A stretch of DNA of 45,507 bases from an uncultured Clostridia bacterium. Its GTDB lineage: Bacteria; Bacillota; Clostridia; TANB77; CAG-508. The stretch's first letter is position 1, and every line of letters begins with the position of its first letter. The stretch spans positions 1 through 45,507 of the forward strand of contig CAKPDW010000005.1 of NCBI GenBank assembly GCA_934149115.1, in the 5' to 3' direction. Under the pieces are notes generated by a model. That model ran no database searches and was not told where the DNA came from. It saw nothing but the letters and a program-made list of their open reading frames with translations. Both the position numbers and the translations under genes were made by a program. Positions 17,223 to 24,904 of this stretch are shown here, in pieces.

Positions 17223-17687
17223 ATGAGTTCATTGAATACAAATAAAGATTATCAAGAATATGTAGATAAAAAATCTCCTAATTCTCCAATTTTTAAAAAT
17301 TGTTTTAATGCTTTTTGGGTAGGTGGCTTAATTTGTGTTATTGGTCAATTAATTTATGATTATTTTATTTTTAGAAATTTTTCAACTGAATTAGCTGGTA
17401 CTATTGTTTCAATTTCTTTAATTTTTTTAAGTGCTTTTTTGACTGCTATAAATGTTTTTAATAGAATTGGTAAATTTGCTGGTGCTGGTTCTTTAATTCC
17501 AATTACTGGTTTTGCTAATTCAATTATATCACCTGCTATGGAATATAAATCTGAAGGATATGTTATGGGTGTTGGTGCAAAAATGTTTACTGTTGCTGGA
17601 CCTGTTCTAGTTTATGGCATTTCTTCTTCTGTTCTTGTTGGTTTAGTTTATTTATTATTTAACACTCAAGCTATTACGCTTGTTTAA
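17223..17687 (+). CDS. spoVAC: Stage V sporulation protein AC
   Basis: A 154-residue polytopic membrane protein, part of the SpoVA channel that moves dipicolinic acid into the forespore and releases it at germination. Family blocks are FKNCFNAFWVGGLICVIGQL near residue 25, GAGSLIPITGFANSI and the conserved acidic EYKSEGYVMGVGAKMF segment. The start follows GAAAGGAGGATC. Together with spoVAD 21 bases downstream and spoVAE it forms the three-gene core operon. No sigma-G promoter with proper spacing could be picked upstream. Confidence 0.95.
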   Translation: MSSLNTNKDYQEYVDKKSPNSPIFKNCFNAFWVGGLICVIGQLIYDYFIFRNFSTELAGTIVSISLIFLSAFLTAINVFNRIGKFAGAGSLIPITGFANSIISPAMEYKSEGYVMGVGAKMFTVAGPVLVYGISSSVLVGLVYLLFNTQAITLV

Positions 17688-17708
17688 AATTATTTTGTGA
17701 GGTGTTTT

Positions 17709-18713
17709 ATGAAAAAAATTGGTACTCAAACTTTTAAATTAGATAACCCTGTTACAATTTTAGATACTGCTAGCATTGTTGGAAAAAAAGAGGCTGATGG
17801 TCCAATGGCAAAATATTTTGATGTTTGCCTTGAAGATGAATTTTTTGGTGAAAAAACATGGGAAAAAGCAGAATCAAAAATAATAAAATCTGCTATTGAA
17901 ACTGTTATAAGGAAAGCTAATATTTCTGTTTCAGATATTGATTATTTGTTTGCTGGTGATTTATTAAATCAATGCATTTCTTCAAGTTTTGGAATTAGAG
18001 ACTTTGAAATCCCTTTTTTTGGAGTTTTTGGTGCTTGTTCTACTTTTGTTGAGGGAATGATACTTGCTTCTATGTTACTTGATGGTGGTGCTGGTAATCA
18101 TGCTGTTACAGCTACTTCTAGCCATTTTTGTAGTGCAGAAAAGCAATTTCGTTTTCCCTTGGAACTTGGTAATCAACGACCTCCTACTTCTCAATGGACT
18201 GTAACTGGTGGAGCTGCTGCTGTTTTAGCTAAATCTGGTGCTGGACCATATATTACTAATGTTACTCCTGGAAAAATTGTTGACCGTGGTATTAAAGATG
18301 CTAATAATATGGGGAGTGCTATGGCTCCTGCTGCTGTTTCAACTATTATAACTCACCTTAAAGATACTGGTAGAAAACCTTCTTATTATGATGCCATTAT
18401 TACTGGTGATTTAGGTCATATTGGAAAAAGTATTGTTTTGGATTTATGCAAAGCTGAGGGTTATCAACTTTCTTCATTATATAATGATTGTGGTGTATTG
18501 ATGTTTGATAAGGAAAAACAGGATACTCATGCTGGTGGTTCTGGTTGCGCTTGCTGTGGTACGGTTTTTTCTGGATATTTTTTCAATCAATTAAAACAGA
18601 AAAAAATTAAAAAGATGCTTTTAGTTGCTACAGGTGCTTTGATGAATTCTACTTCTTCTCAACAAGGGGAATCCATTCCTGGAATAGCACATGCTGTAAG
18701 TATTGAATTATAA
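17709..18713 (+). CDS. spoVAD: Stage V sporulation protein AD
   Basis: A 334-residue cytoplasmic protein with a thiolase-like fold that binds dipicolinic acid for the SpoVA channel. Family features include IFGACSTFVEG at the position of the thiolase active-site Cys, TATSSHFCSAEKQFRFPLE, RPPTSQWTVTGGAAAVL and the C-terminal GALMNSTSSQQGESIPGIAH. The ATG at 17709 was chosen because GTGAGGTG lies just before it; the GTG at 17697 is part of that site. spoVAE follows 20 bases later. Confidence 0.96.
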   Translation: MKKIGTQTFKLDNPVTILDTASIVGKKEADGPMAKYFDVCLEDEFFGEKTWEKAESKIIKSAIETVIRKANISVSDIDYLFAGDLLNQCISSSFGIRDFEIPFFGVFGACSTFVEGMILASMLLDGGAGNHAVTATSSHFCSAEKQFRFPLELGNQRPPTSQWTVTGGAAAVLAKSGAGPYITNVTPGKIVDRGIKDANNMGSAMAPAAVSTIITHLKDTGRKPSYYDAIITGDLGHIGKSIVLDLCKAEGYQLSSLYNDCGVLMFDKEKQDTHAGGSGCACCGTVFSGYFFNQLKQKKIKKMLLVATGALMNSTSSQQGESIPGIAHAVSIEL

Positions 18714-18733
18714 TTTTTTTGAAAGGATTTATT

Positions 18734-19123
18734 ATGGGAGATTTTATTAATGGATTAGATTATATGATGATTTTAAAGGCTTTTGTTGTTGGTGGTATTT
18801 TATGTATAATAGCTCAAATTTTAATTGATAAAACAAAACTTACTCCTGCTAAAATTCTTGTGCTTTATGTGACTTTAGGTGCAGTTTTAGGTGGAATTGG
18901 TGTTTATAAATATTTAGTTGATTTTGCTGGTTGTGGTGCTACTGTTCCACTTACTGGGTTTGGTTATAATTTATCTAAGGGTGTTATTCAGGAAGTTCAT
19001 CAAACTGGTTTTTTAGGTGCTTTTAGTGGTGGAATCAAAGCTGCTGCTGGTGGAATTACTGCTGCAATTTTCTTTGGATATATTGCTGCTCTTGTTTCTA
19101 AACCTAAAATGAAAAAGCAATAA
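18734..19123 (+). CDS. spoVAE: Stage V sporulation protein AE (SpoVAEb type)
   Basis: A 129-residue membrane protein with at least three hydrophobic segments and the family signature DFAGCGATVPLTGFGYNL followed by KGVIQEVHQTGFLGAFSGG. It is part of the dipicolinic acid channel with SpoVAC. The start at 18734 follows TTGAAAGGA; the upstream in-frame TTG lies inside that site. It ends the spoVA operon. I see no strong hairpin after it before the GNAT promoter. Confidence 0.95.
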   Translation: MGDFINGLDYMMILKAFVVGGILCIIAQILIDKTKLTPAKILVLYVTLGAVLGGIGVYKYLVDFAGCGATVPLTGFGYNLSKGVIQEVHQTGFLGAFSGGIKAAAGGITAAIFFGYIAALVSKPKMKKQ

Positions 19124-19155
19124 TTTTCTTGATTTTTTAGCATCTTAATTATTTC

Positions 19156-19184
19156 TTTACTTTATGTCAATTTCATAGTATAAT
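19156..19184 (+). promoter_or_regulatory. Promoter of the GNAT gene
   Basis: TTTACT, 17-base spacer, perfect TATAAT, followed by an AGGAGG ribosome site before ATG 19213. It gives the acetyltransferase its own transcript. Confidence 0.6.
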
Positions 19185-19212
19185 TATTCTATAAATTTTA
19201 GGAGGTGCAGTC

Positions 19213-19701
19213 ATGAAAAAATATTTTTATGATACTGAAAGGTTGAAATGTCGGCCTTTAGAAACTATTGATTTCAGAAAGTTTGCTGATTTAGTAATGC
19301 AGGATGAAATGGTTCAGCGATTTTTCAAGTTTGGGAATTCTGTCGATGAAATTTTAGATTTTCTTGAAAATTTAAAAGGAATATCTTGTTTTCCTCTTGG
19401 AATTTATTCCAAGACTACCAATGTTTTAGTTGGTTATATTAACGGATATTTATTTGAAGCAGGTTCCTTAGTAGTTGAATATCTGATATTCGAACCATTC
19501 CGGAGAAATCATTTCATGCACGAAGCATTAACTGGCTTTCTTCAGCTTTGCAGGAATAAGGGATTTAGTACTTTGAGATTTGATGTTGATTATAATAATG
19601 ATGCATCACTTGCTCTGCTCGAGAATCTCGGTGCTGAAATTATTCAATGCAATTATTTTGATGATAAGTCAAACTTTGCTTGTCTCTTGCTTGAACTGTA
19701 G
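19213..19701 (+). CDS. GNAT-family N-acetyltransferase (RimJ/RimL-like)
   Basis: A 162-residue acetyltransferase, predicted to move acetyl from acetyl-CoA to an amine of unknown identity. It begins TERLKCRPLE-like (DTERLKCRPLETID), the standard RimJ/RimL N-terminus. It then shows VEYLIFEPFRRNHFMHEALT around the acetyl-CoA binding motif A and ASLALLENLGAEII at the C-terminus. The usual GxGxG loop is altered (RRNHFM). Codon use is less AT-biased than neighbours (CGG twice, CTC, CTG, CGA), and it has its own promoter and terminator between spoVA and leuS, so acquisition by transfer is likely. Confidence 0.8.
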   Translation: MKKYFYDTERLKCRPLETIDFRKFADLVMQDEMVQRFFKFGNSVDEILDFLENLKGISCFPLGIYSKTTNVLVGYINGYLFEAGSLVVEYLIFEPFRRNHFMHEALTGFLQLCRNKGFSTLRFDVDYNNDASLALLENLGAEIIQCNYFDDKSNFACLLLEL

Positions 19702-19719
19702 AATAGTTTAATGCACAAC

Positions 19720-19753
19720 AAAAAACGTTCTCTTTACTTGGAGAACGTTTTTT
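19720..19753. terminator. Bidirectional terminator between GNAT and leuS
   Basis: A perfect 13-bp stem AAAAAACGTTCTC with GAGAACGTTTTTT and an 8-base loop. It serves the convergent plus-strand GNAT and minus-strand leuS genes. Confidence 0.92.
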
Positions 19754-19761
19754 TAAATTTA

Positions 19762-22302
19762 TTATTTAACAACAATATTATATATTTTTCCTTTTACATA
19801 TATTTTCTTAATTATTGTTTTTCCTTCTGTTAATTTCAATATTGTTTCATTTTCATTAGCTTTTTCTTCAACTGTTGCTTCATCTGCATCTTTTGGAACA
19901 ACTACTGCTGCTTTTAATTTTCCATTTATTTGTACTGGTATTTCAATTTCAGCATCAATTGTTTTTGCTTCATCATATGTTGGCCATGGTGTTTGAGAAA
20001 TTTCTTTTTCTTCTCCTAATTGGCTCCAAATTTCTTCTGTCATATGTGGTGCAAATGGATTTAACAATTGTAAAAATGTTTTGTATTCTACTTTGTTAAT
20101 TTTCTTAGCTTTTGTAAATTCATTTACCATTGTCATAAATGTACTAACTGATGTATTAAATTTCATTTCTTCAATATCATTTGTTACTTTTTTTATTGCT
20201 TTATGCATCATTGATTCAAATTCTTTTGAGTACTCTGTTCCTTCTGATAATATATCTTGTAATCCCCATACTCTGTCTAAAAATTTACTACATCCTCTAA
20301 TGCTTTCCATTGACCATGGTGCTGTTTGATCAAATGGTCCCATAAACATTTCATATACCCTGAAACTATCTGCTCCAAATTCCTCAACTATATCATCTGG
20401 ATTTATTACATTTCCTTTTGATTTTGACATTTTTTCACCATTTCCACCTAATATCATTCCTTGTGATGTACGTTTTTGATATGGTTCTTTAGTTGGAACT
20501 ACTCCTATGTCATATAAGAATTTGTGCCAGAATCTTGAATATAGTAAGTGTAATGTTGTATGCTCCATTCCTCCATTATACCAATCTACTGGTGACCAAT
20601 ATTCTAATGCTTCTTTTGATGCTAATTCTTTATCATTATGTGGGTCCATGTATCTTAAATAGTACCATGATGACCCTGCCCATTGTGGCATTGTGTCTGT
20701 TTCTCTCCTTGCTTCTTTTCCACAGTGTGGACATTTTGTTTTTATCCATTCTGTTTGTTTTGCAAGTGGTGATTCTCCATTTTCACCTGGTTCGTAATCT
20801 TCTATTTCTGGTAATTTTAATGGTAATTCTTCTTCTGGAACTGGTACCCATCCACAGTCTTCACAATATACCATTGGTATTGGTTCTCCCCAATATCTTT
20901 GACGTGAAAATACCCAATCACGTAATTTGTAATTTACTTTTCTTTCTCCTAATTTGTTTTCTTCTAAATATTTTATTGCTGTTTCAATTGCTTCTTTTGT
21001 TTTTAGTCCATCTAAAAATCCTGAATTTACAGCTACTCCACCTTCTTTACTTGTATATGCTTCTTTCATTTTGCATTTCTTTTCTGAATCTGTTTCGCCA
21101 TTCAATTCATTAGCTTTAGCTTCTGCATCAGCAAATATGTAATCAAGTTTAGTTTCAACTTCTTTTTCTGTTTTTTCAACTTCATCTTTTATATCTGGCA
21201 TTATTACAGGTTTTATTGGTAAATTAAATTTTTTAGCGAATTCAAAATCTCTTGTATCATGCGCAGGAACTGCCATTATTGCTCCTGTTCCATATGTAAT
21301 TAATACATAATCTGAAATCCAAATTGGAATTTCTTCTTTGCTTAATGGATTAATTGCTTTTACACCTTTAATTTCTACACCTGTTTTTTCTTTATTTAAT
21401 TCAGCTCTTTCAAAGTCTGATTTTAAAGATGCTTTATATTGATAATCTTTTACTTCATCTAAATTTGTTATTTTGTCTGCATATTTTTCAATAAATGGAT
21501 GTTCTGGTGAAATTACCATATACGTTGCGCCAAACATTGTATCTGGTCTTGTTGTATATATTCTTAAGTAATCTTTTTCTGAAGTTTTATCTTCTGTTAT
21601 TACTTCAAAGTTTACTTCTGCTCCTTCACTTCTTCCAATCCAATTTATTTGTTGAGCTTTTATTTTATCTAGAAAATCAACATCTGCTAAGTCGTCTATT
21701 AATCTTTGAGCATATTTTGTTATTCTTAACATCCATTGTGATTTTTCTTTTTGAACTACTGGGCTTCCACATCTTTCACACACACCGTTTACAACTTCTT
21801 CATTTGCCAAACCTACTTTGCATCCTGTACAGAAGTTTATTGGCATTGTTGTTTTGTATGCTAATCCGTGTTTATACAATTGGATAAATATCCATTGTGT
21901 CCATTTATAATATTCTGGATCTGTTGTATTTATTTCTCTTGACCAATCAAATGAAAATCCTAATGATTTCAATTGTCGTTTAAAATGACTTATGTTTTGC
22001 TCTGTTGTTATTCTTGGATGTACATGATTTTTTATAGCATAATTTTCTGCTGGTAAGCCAAATGCATCAAATCCAATTGGATATAAAACATTATATCCTT
22101 GCATTCTCTTTTTTCTTGCTATTATGTCTAGTGCTGTGTAACTACGAGGATGGCCAACATGGAGTCCTTGTCCTGAAGGATATGGAAACTCAATTAATCC
22201 ATACCATTTTGGTAATGTATAATCTGTTTTTGCATTAAATGTTCCTTCTTCTTCCCATTTTTTTTGCCATTTGTGTTCTACTTCTTTAAAATTGTAAGCC
22301 AT
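19762..22302 (-). CDS. leuS: Leucyl-tRNA synthetase
   Basis: An 846-residue class Ia synthetase charging tRNA-Leu. It has FPYPSGQGLHVGHPRSYTAL containing the HIGH motif (HVGH, near residue 50), a zinc module CTGC and CERC, the CP1 editing domain with TGAIMAVPAHDTRDF, a second Cys cluster CEDC and CPHC, GSSWYYLRYMDP, and KMSKS in GEKMSKSKGNVIN. The start at 22302 follows AAAGGAGG; an in-frame start further upstream would place that site inside the gene. It is monocistronic, with a consensus promoter 72 bases upstream. The leader is too short for a T-box. Confidence 0.97.
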   Translation of the reverse strand: MAYNFKEVEHKWQKKWEEEGTFNAKTDYTLPKWYGLIEFPYPSGQGLHVGHPRSYTALDIIARKKRMQGYNVLYPIGFDAFGLPAENYAIKNHVHPRITTEQNISHFKRQLKSLGFSFDWSREINTTDPEYYKWTQWIFIQLYKHGLAYKTTMPINFCTGCKVGLANEEVVNGVCERCGSPVVQKEKSQWMLRITKYAQRLIDDLADVDFLDKIKAQQINWIGRSEGAEVNFEVITEDKTSEKDYLRIYTTRPDTMFGATYMVISPEHPFIEKYADKITNLDEVKDYQYKASLKSDFERAELNKEKTGVEIKGVKAINPLSKEEIPIWISDYVLITYGTGAIMAVPAHDTRDFEFAKKFNLPIKPVIMPDIKDEVEKTEKEVETKLDYIFADAEAKANELNGETDSEKKCKMKEAYTSKEGGVAVNSGFLDGLKTKEAIETAIKYLEENKLGERKVNYKLRDWVFSRQRYWGEPIPMVYCEDCGWVPVPEEELPLKLPEIEDYEPGENGESPLAKQTEWIKTKCPHCGKEARRETDTMPQWAGSSWYYLRYMDPHNDKELASKEALEYWSPVDWYNGGMEHTTLHLLYSRFWHKFLYDIGVVPTKEPYQKRTSQGMILGGNGEKMSKSKGNVINPDDIVEEFGADSFRVYEMFMGPFDQTAPWSMESIRGCSKFLDRVWGLQDILSEGTEYSKEFESMMHKAIKKVTNDIEEMKFNTSVSTFMTMVNEFTKAKKINKVEYKTFLQLLNPFAPHMTEEIWSQLGEEKEISQTPWPTYDEAKTIDAEIEIPVQINGKLKAAVVVPKDADEATVEEKANENETILKLTEGKTIIKKIYVKGKIYNIVVK

Positions 22303-22329
22303 GTTTTTTCCTCCTTTTTCGCTTACCAC

Positions 22330-22364
22330 TCTTATGTGTGATATAAGATTCGTGCTTTATCACG
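22330..22364 (-). other. Alternative hairpins in the leuS leader
   Basis: In the minus-strand leader CGTG (22364-22361) pairs with CACG (22354-22351), and TCTTAT (22348-22343) with ATAAGA (22335-22330). Alternatively GTGATA pairs with TATCAC across both. Short and possibly fortuitous. Confidence 0.3.
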
Positions 22365-22373
22365 TTGGTGTAT

Positions 22374-22402
22374 ATTATATACCACGTTTGACTGTTTTTC
22401 AA
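22374..22402 (-). promoter_or_regulatory. Promoter of leuS
   Basis: TTGAAA (22402-22397), 17-base spacer, perfect TATAAT (22379-22374) on the minus strand. Confidence 0.8.
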
Positions 22403-22412
22403 TATTTTTAAA

Positions 22413-22441
22413 GTAAAAAAAATACACCTTTATAGGTGCAT
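22413..22441 (-). terminator. Terminator of the infC-rpmI-rplT operon
   Basis: Minus-strand stem ATGCACCT with AGGTGTAT (one wobble), 4-base loop, followed by eight or more U. It lies 15 bases after rplT and just upstream of the leuS promoter. Confidence 0.85.
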
Positions 22442-22455
22442 CTTTTTTTATATTC

Positions 22456-22806
22456 TTACGCTTTTTTTGCTATTTCAGCTATTTCGCTAAATGCTTTGCT
22501 ATCTGAAACTGCAAGTTCAGCTAACATTTTTCTGTTTATTGCAACATTAGCTTTCTTTAATCCAGATATTAATTGGCTATATGTTAATCCGTTCATTCTA
22601 GCTGCTGCGTTAATTCTGATTATCCATAATTTTCTGAAATCACTTTTCTTATCTTTTCTTCCAACATATGCATACATTCCAGATTTCATAACAGCTTGGT
22701 TTGCCATTCTGAATCTATAATGTTTTGCTCCATAATATCCTTTTGCTCTTTTTAAAACTTTTTTATGTCTAGCTCTTGTTGTTCTTGCTGTTTTTACTCT
22801 TGCCAT
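22456..22806 (-). CDS. rplT: 50S ribosomal protein L20
   Basis: A 116-residue ribosomal protein, with the family start MARVKTARTTRARHKKVLK and later GRKDKKSDFRKLWIIRINAA. Length is normal. L20 is needed early in 50S assembly and, in Firmicutes, represses its own operon by binding the leader RNA; such a leader is present at 23617-23724. It is the third gene of infC-rpmI-rplT, 36 bases after rpmI. Confidence 0.98.
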   Translation of the reverse strand: MARVKTARTTRARHKKVLKRAKGYYGAKHYRFRMANQAVMKSGMYAYVGRKDKKSDFRKLWIIRINAAARMNGLTYSQLISGLKKANVAINRKMLAELAVSDSKAFSEIAEIAKKA

Positions 22807-22842
22807 TTACTTATTCACTCCTTTTTTCAAAACTTCTAAATA

Positions 22843-23046
22843 TTAGTCACCATATGGTAATAATTTCTTTACATGTGATAAACATGTTTTATCCATAATT
22901 CCGTCTTGTACTCTTGCTGTGTGTTTTGTTCTCTTTGTTTTGTTTGCTAATAAGTGTCTTCTATTAGCTTTTGTTCTTTTTACTTTTCCTGTAGCTGTAA
23001 ATCCATATCTTTTAGCTGCTGCTTTATTTGTTTTTAATTTTGGCAT
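22843..23046 (-). CDS. rpmI: 50S ribosomal protein L35
   Basis: A 67-residue, highly basic protein with the family pattern MPKLKTNKAAAKRYGFTATG followed by KRTKANRRHLLANKT. The length fits. It lies 17 bases after infC with an AAAGGAGA site and is in the conserved order infC-rpmI-rplT. Confidence 0.98.
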   Translation of the reverse strand: MPKLKTNKAAAKRYGFTATGKVKRTKANRRHLLANKTKRTKHTARVQDGIMDKTCLSHVKKLLPYGD

Positions 23047-23063
23047 AATAAATTTTCTCCTTT

Positions 23064-23570
23064 CTATTTCTTAGCTAGTATTAAAAACATACTCTTTCCT
23101 TCTAAATGAGGTTTCTTTTCAATGTTTGAAATTTCAGATAATTCTTCTGCAAATTTGTTAAGAACTTCTTCTCCTAATTTCACATTGTTAAGTTCTCTTC
23201 CTCTAAATCGTACTGTGAATTTTACCTTGTTTCCTGATTCTAAAAATCCTCTTGCATTTTTGCATTTGAAAGAAAAATCGTGATCTCCTATGTTGGGAGT
23301 AACTCTTATTTCTTTTGTTTCAACTGCTTTTTGATTTTTTCTAGATTCTTTTTCTTTTTTAGCTTGCTCAAATTTGTATTTTCCATAATTCATTATTTTA
23401 GCAACTGGCATTTCTGGATTTGGTGAAACTAGTACTAAATCTAAATTTTTGCCTTCTGCTATATCCATAGCTTCTTCTAAACTTAGCTTTCCTAATTTTT
23501 CTCCAGTTTCGCTAATTACATTAACAAAGCTAAATCTTATCTGCCTATTAATAGGTAATTCTTGTTTTAT
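23064..23570 (-). CDS. infC: Translation initiation factor IF-3, non-standard ATA start
   Basis: A 168-residue factor that binds the 30S subunit and proofreads the start codon. The N-terminal domain begins KQELPINRQIR. The linker includes KYKFEQAKKEKESRKNQK, and the C-terminal domain has ETKEIRVTPNIGDHDF and VKFTVRFRGREL. No ATG, GTG or TTG lies at the expected N-terminus. GGAGGTG at 23584-23578 is followed seven bases later by an ATA codon (23570-23568) exactly where the family begins. Non-AUG starts (AUU, AUC, AUA) are well known in infC genes, where IF-3 discriminates against its own start. An upstream in-frame start would add a hydrophobic, non-conserved extension encoded by the attenuator region. 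Confidence 0.92.
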   Translation of the reverse strand: MKQELPINRQIRFSFVNVISETGEKLGKLSLEEAMDIAEGKNLDLVLVSPNPEMPVAKIMNYGKYKFEQAKKEKESRKNQKAVETKEIRVTPNIGDHDFSFKCKNARGFLESGNKVKFTVRFRGRELNNVKLGEEVLNKFAEELSEISNIEKKPHLEGKSMFLILAKK

Positions 23571-23616
23571 AGTAAAACACCTCCGATTTTTTATAATTTC
23601 ATTTTCTATCGAACAT

Positions 23617-23724
23617 AAAAAATGACTTGTTGTAAAACAAGTCAATTCATTCGCAAAAATAACATTTTTATATTATATTATTTTTTAACCTGTTGCCTTA
23701 ATTGGCTAAGGTGAGAATTGACTT
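23617..23724 (-). promoter_or_regulatory. L20-type leader: antiterminator/terminator switch before infC
   Basis: Minus-strand AAGTCAATTC (23724-23715) can pair perfectly with GAATTGACTT (23648-23639). The latter overlaps the right-hand arm of an 8-bp hairpin GACTTGTT/AACAAGTC (23643-23636 and 23631-23624) followed directly by six U. Between them lies CTCACCTTAGCC and AGGCAACAGG. This is the logic of the Firmicutes L20 leader, where L20 binding favours termination. Confidence 0.8.
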
Positions 23725-23742
23725 CTTCTTTAGAACAGTAAT

Positions 23743-23771
23743 ATATTACCATGATTTTCTTCTTATGTCAA
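23743..23771 (-). promoter_or_regulatory. Promoter of infC-rpmI-rplT
   Basis: Perfect TTGACA (23771-23766), 17-base spacer, TAATAT (23748-23743), shortly before the L20-type leader. Confidence 0.8.
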
Positions 23772-23852
23772 TACTTTTATGCTTATTTTTCACTCTAACT
23801 TGGTTAATATTTTGTATACTGGGATTTTTTATATAATTTTCTTAGTACACAA

Positions 23853-23878
23853 AAACCTCGGATAAAATTCCGAGGTTT
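23853..23878 (-). terminator. Terminator of rplM-rpsI
   Basis: A 10-bp perfect stem AAACCTCGGA with TCCGAGGTTT, a 6-base loop and a U run on the minus strand, 15 bases after the rpsI stop. Confidence 0.88.
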
Positions 23879-23892
23879 GACTTTTTCCAAAA

Positions 23893-24297
23893 TTATCTCT
23901 TTGAGAATTGTGGAGCTTTTCTTGCTTTTTTCAATCCGTATTTTCTTCTTTCTTTCATACGTGGATCTCTTGTTAGGAATCCGTTTGATTTTAATGTTGC
24001 TCTATATTCGCTGTTTGCTTCTAATAAAGCTCTTGATATACCATGTCTAATTGCTCCTGCTTGACCTGTATATCCTCCACCTTCTACTTTGCAGATTATA
24101 TCATATTTTCCATTTGTGTTTGTTACTGTTAATGGTTGTTTTACGATAACTTTTAATATTTCTGTTCCGAAATATTCGTCTAATGATTTTCCATTAACTG
24201 TGATGTCTCCTTTTCCCTCTAATAATCTAACTCTTGCTATTGATTTTTTTCTTCTACCTGTTCCGTAGAAAACTATTTTTTCAGATTTCTTAGCCAT
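23893..24297 (-). CDS. rpsI: 30S ribosomal protein S9
   Basis: A 134-residue protein with GTGRRKKSIARVRLLEGKGD, GGGYTGQAGAIRHGISRALL and the basic C-terminal tail ending QFSKR, which reaches the P-site tRNA. The ATG at 24297 follows GGGAGGTAAAATA and overlaps the rplM stop (TAATG), so the pair is translationally coupled; the ATG at 24312 lies within that ribosome-binding site. Confidence 0.98.
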   Translation of the reverse strand: MAKKSEKIVFYGTGRRKKSIARVRLLEGKGDITVNGKSLDEYFGTEILKVIVKQPLTVTNTNGKYDIICKVEGGGYTGQAGAIRHGISRALLEANSEYRATLKSNGFLTRDPRMKERRKYGLKKARKAPQFSKR

Positions 24298-24734
24298 TAT
24301 TTTACCTCCCATACTTCTGGTTTTTGTGCCATGTTTTCATGTTCACTACCTGCATATACTCTTAATTTTTTAAGCATTTGTCTTCCTAATTTTGTATGTG
24401 GAAGCATTCCTTTTACTGCATGCATCATTGCTTGTTCTGGATTGTTTTCCATCATTATTCTTGCTGATGTTTCTTTTAATCCTCCAATATATCCTGAATG
24501 ATGTCTATACATTTTTTGATCTAATTTTTTTCCTGTTAATATCGCATCTTTACAATTGATAACGATTACGTGATCTCCTGTATCAATTGTTGGTGTGTAT
24601 GTTGGTTTGTGTTTTCCTCTTAATAATTTTGCTACTTCTGTTGCAACTCTACCTATTGCTTTTCCTTGAGCATCAATAATATACCATTTGCTTTCAATTT
24701 CACTTTTTTTTGCGCTATATGTTGTATTATTCAT
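24297..24734 (-). CDS. rplM: 50S ribosomal protein L13
   Basis: A 145-residue protein with KWYIIDAQGKAIGRVATEVA, the GDHVIVINCKDAILTGKK segment and MMHAVKGMLPHTKLGRQML. Length is standard. It is the first gene of rplM-rpsI, behind a consensus promoter and a leader of about 100 bases containing a GC-rich island. Confidence 0.98.
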   Translation of the reverse strand: MNNTTYSAKKSEIESKWYIIDAQGKAIGRVATEVAKLLRGKHKPTYTPTIDTGDHVIVINCKDAILTGKKLDQKMYRHHSGYIGGLKETSARIMMENNPEQAMMHAVKGMLPHTKLGRQMLKKLRVYAGSEHENMAQKPEVWEVK

Positions 24735-24786
24735 GGTAATAATTACCCTCCATTCAATTTTTAATTTATTTTATATAATATTTATC

Positions 24787-24810
24787 AAATACCACCGGGG
24801 AGAAGCATTT
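24787..24810 (-). other. GC-rich island in the rplM leader (possible L13 leader element)
   Basis: In the AT-rich leader the minus strand has AAATGCTTCTCCCC followed by GGTGGTATTT, whose ends AAATGC and GTATTT can pair with one wobble. Autoregulatory L13 leaders exist in Firmicutes, but I could not confirm the consensus from memory. Confidence 0.35.
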
Positions 24811-24842
24811 AATAAATTTATATTTACATACAATGCGATAAT

Positions 24843-24871
24843 ATTTTAATACAGATATTTGGAAAAGTCAA
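24843..24871 (-). promoter_or_regulatory. Promoter of rplM-rpsI
   Basis: TTGACT (24871-24866), 17-base spacer, TAAAAT (24848-24843) on the minus strand. Confidence 0.75.
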
Positions 24872-24904
24872 CTGTTTCTGGAGATTTTTTTGTAAAATGC
24901 TGTT

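Noticed and set aside
19213..19701. Clear reassignment of CGG to another amino acid
   Set aside because: The first CGG in the GNAT gene falls at the conserved Arg of the RLxxRPL start motif, so Arg decoding fits there; the gene may be foreign, so this is not decisive either way.
20493..21113. Long open frame on the plus strand opposite leuS
   Set aside because: It is a Leu-rich shadow of the AT-rich antisense strand, with no ribosome site, and leuS is certain.
22303..22380. T-box riboswitch before leuS
   Set aside because: The leader is only about 65 bases and lacks a specifier stem, T-box sequence and terminator.
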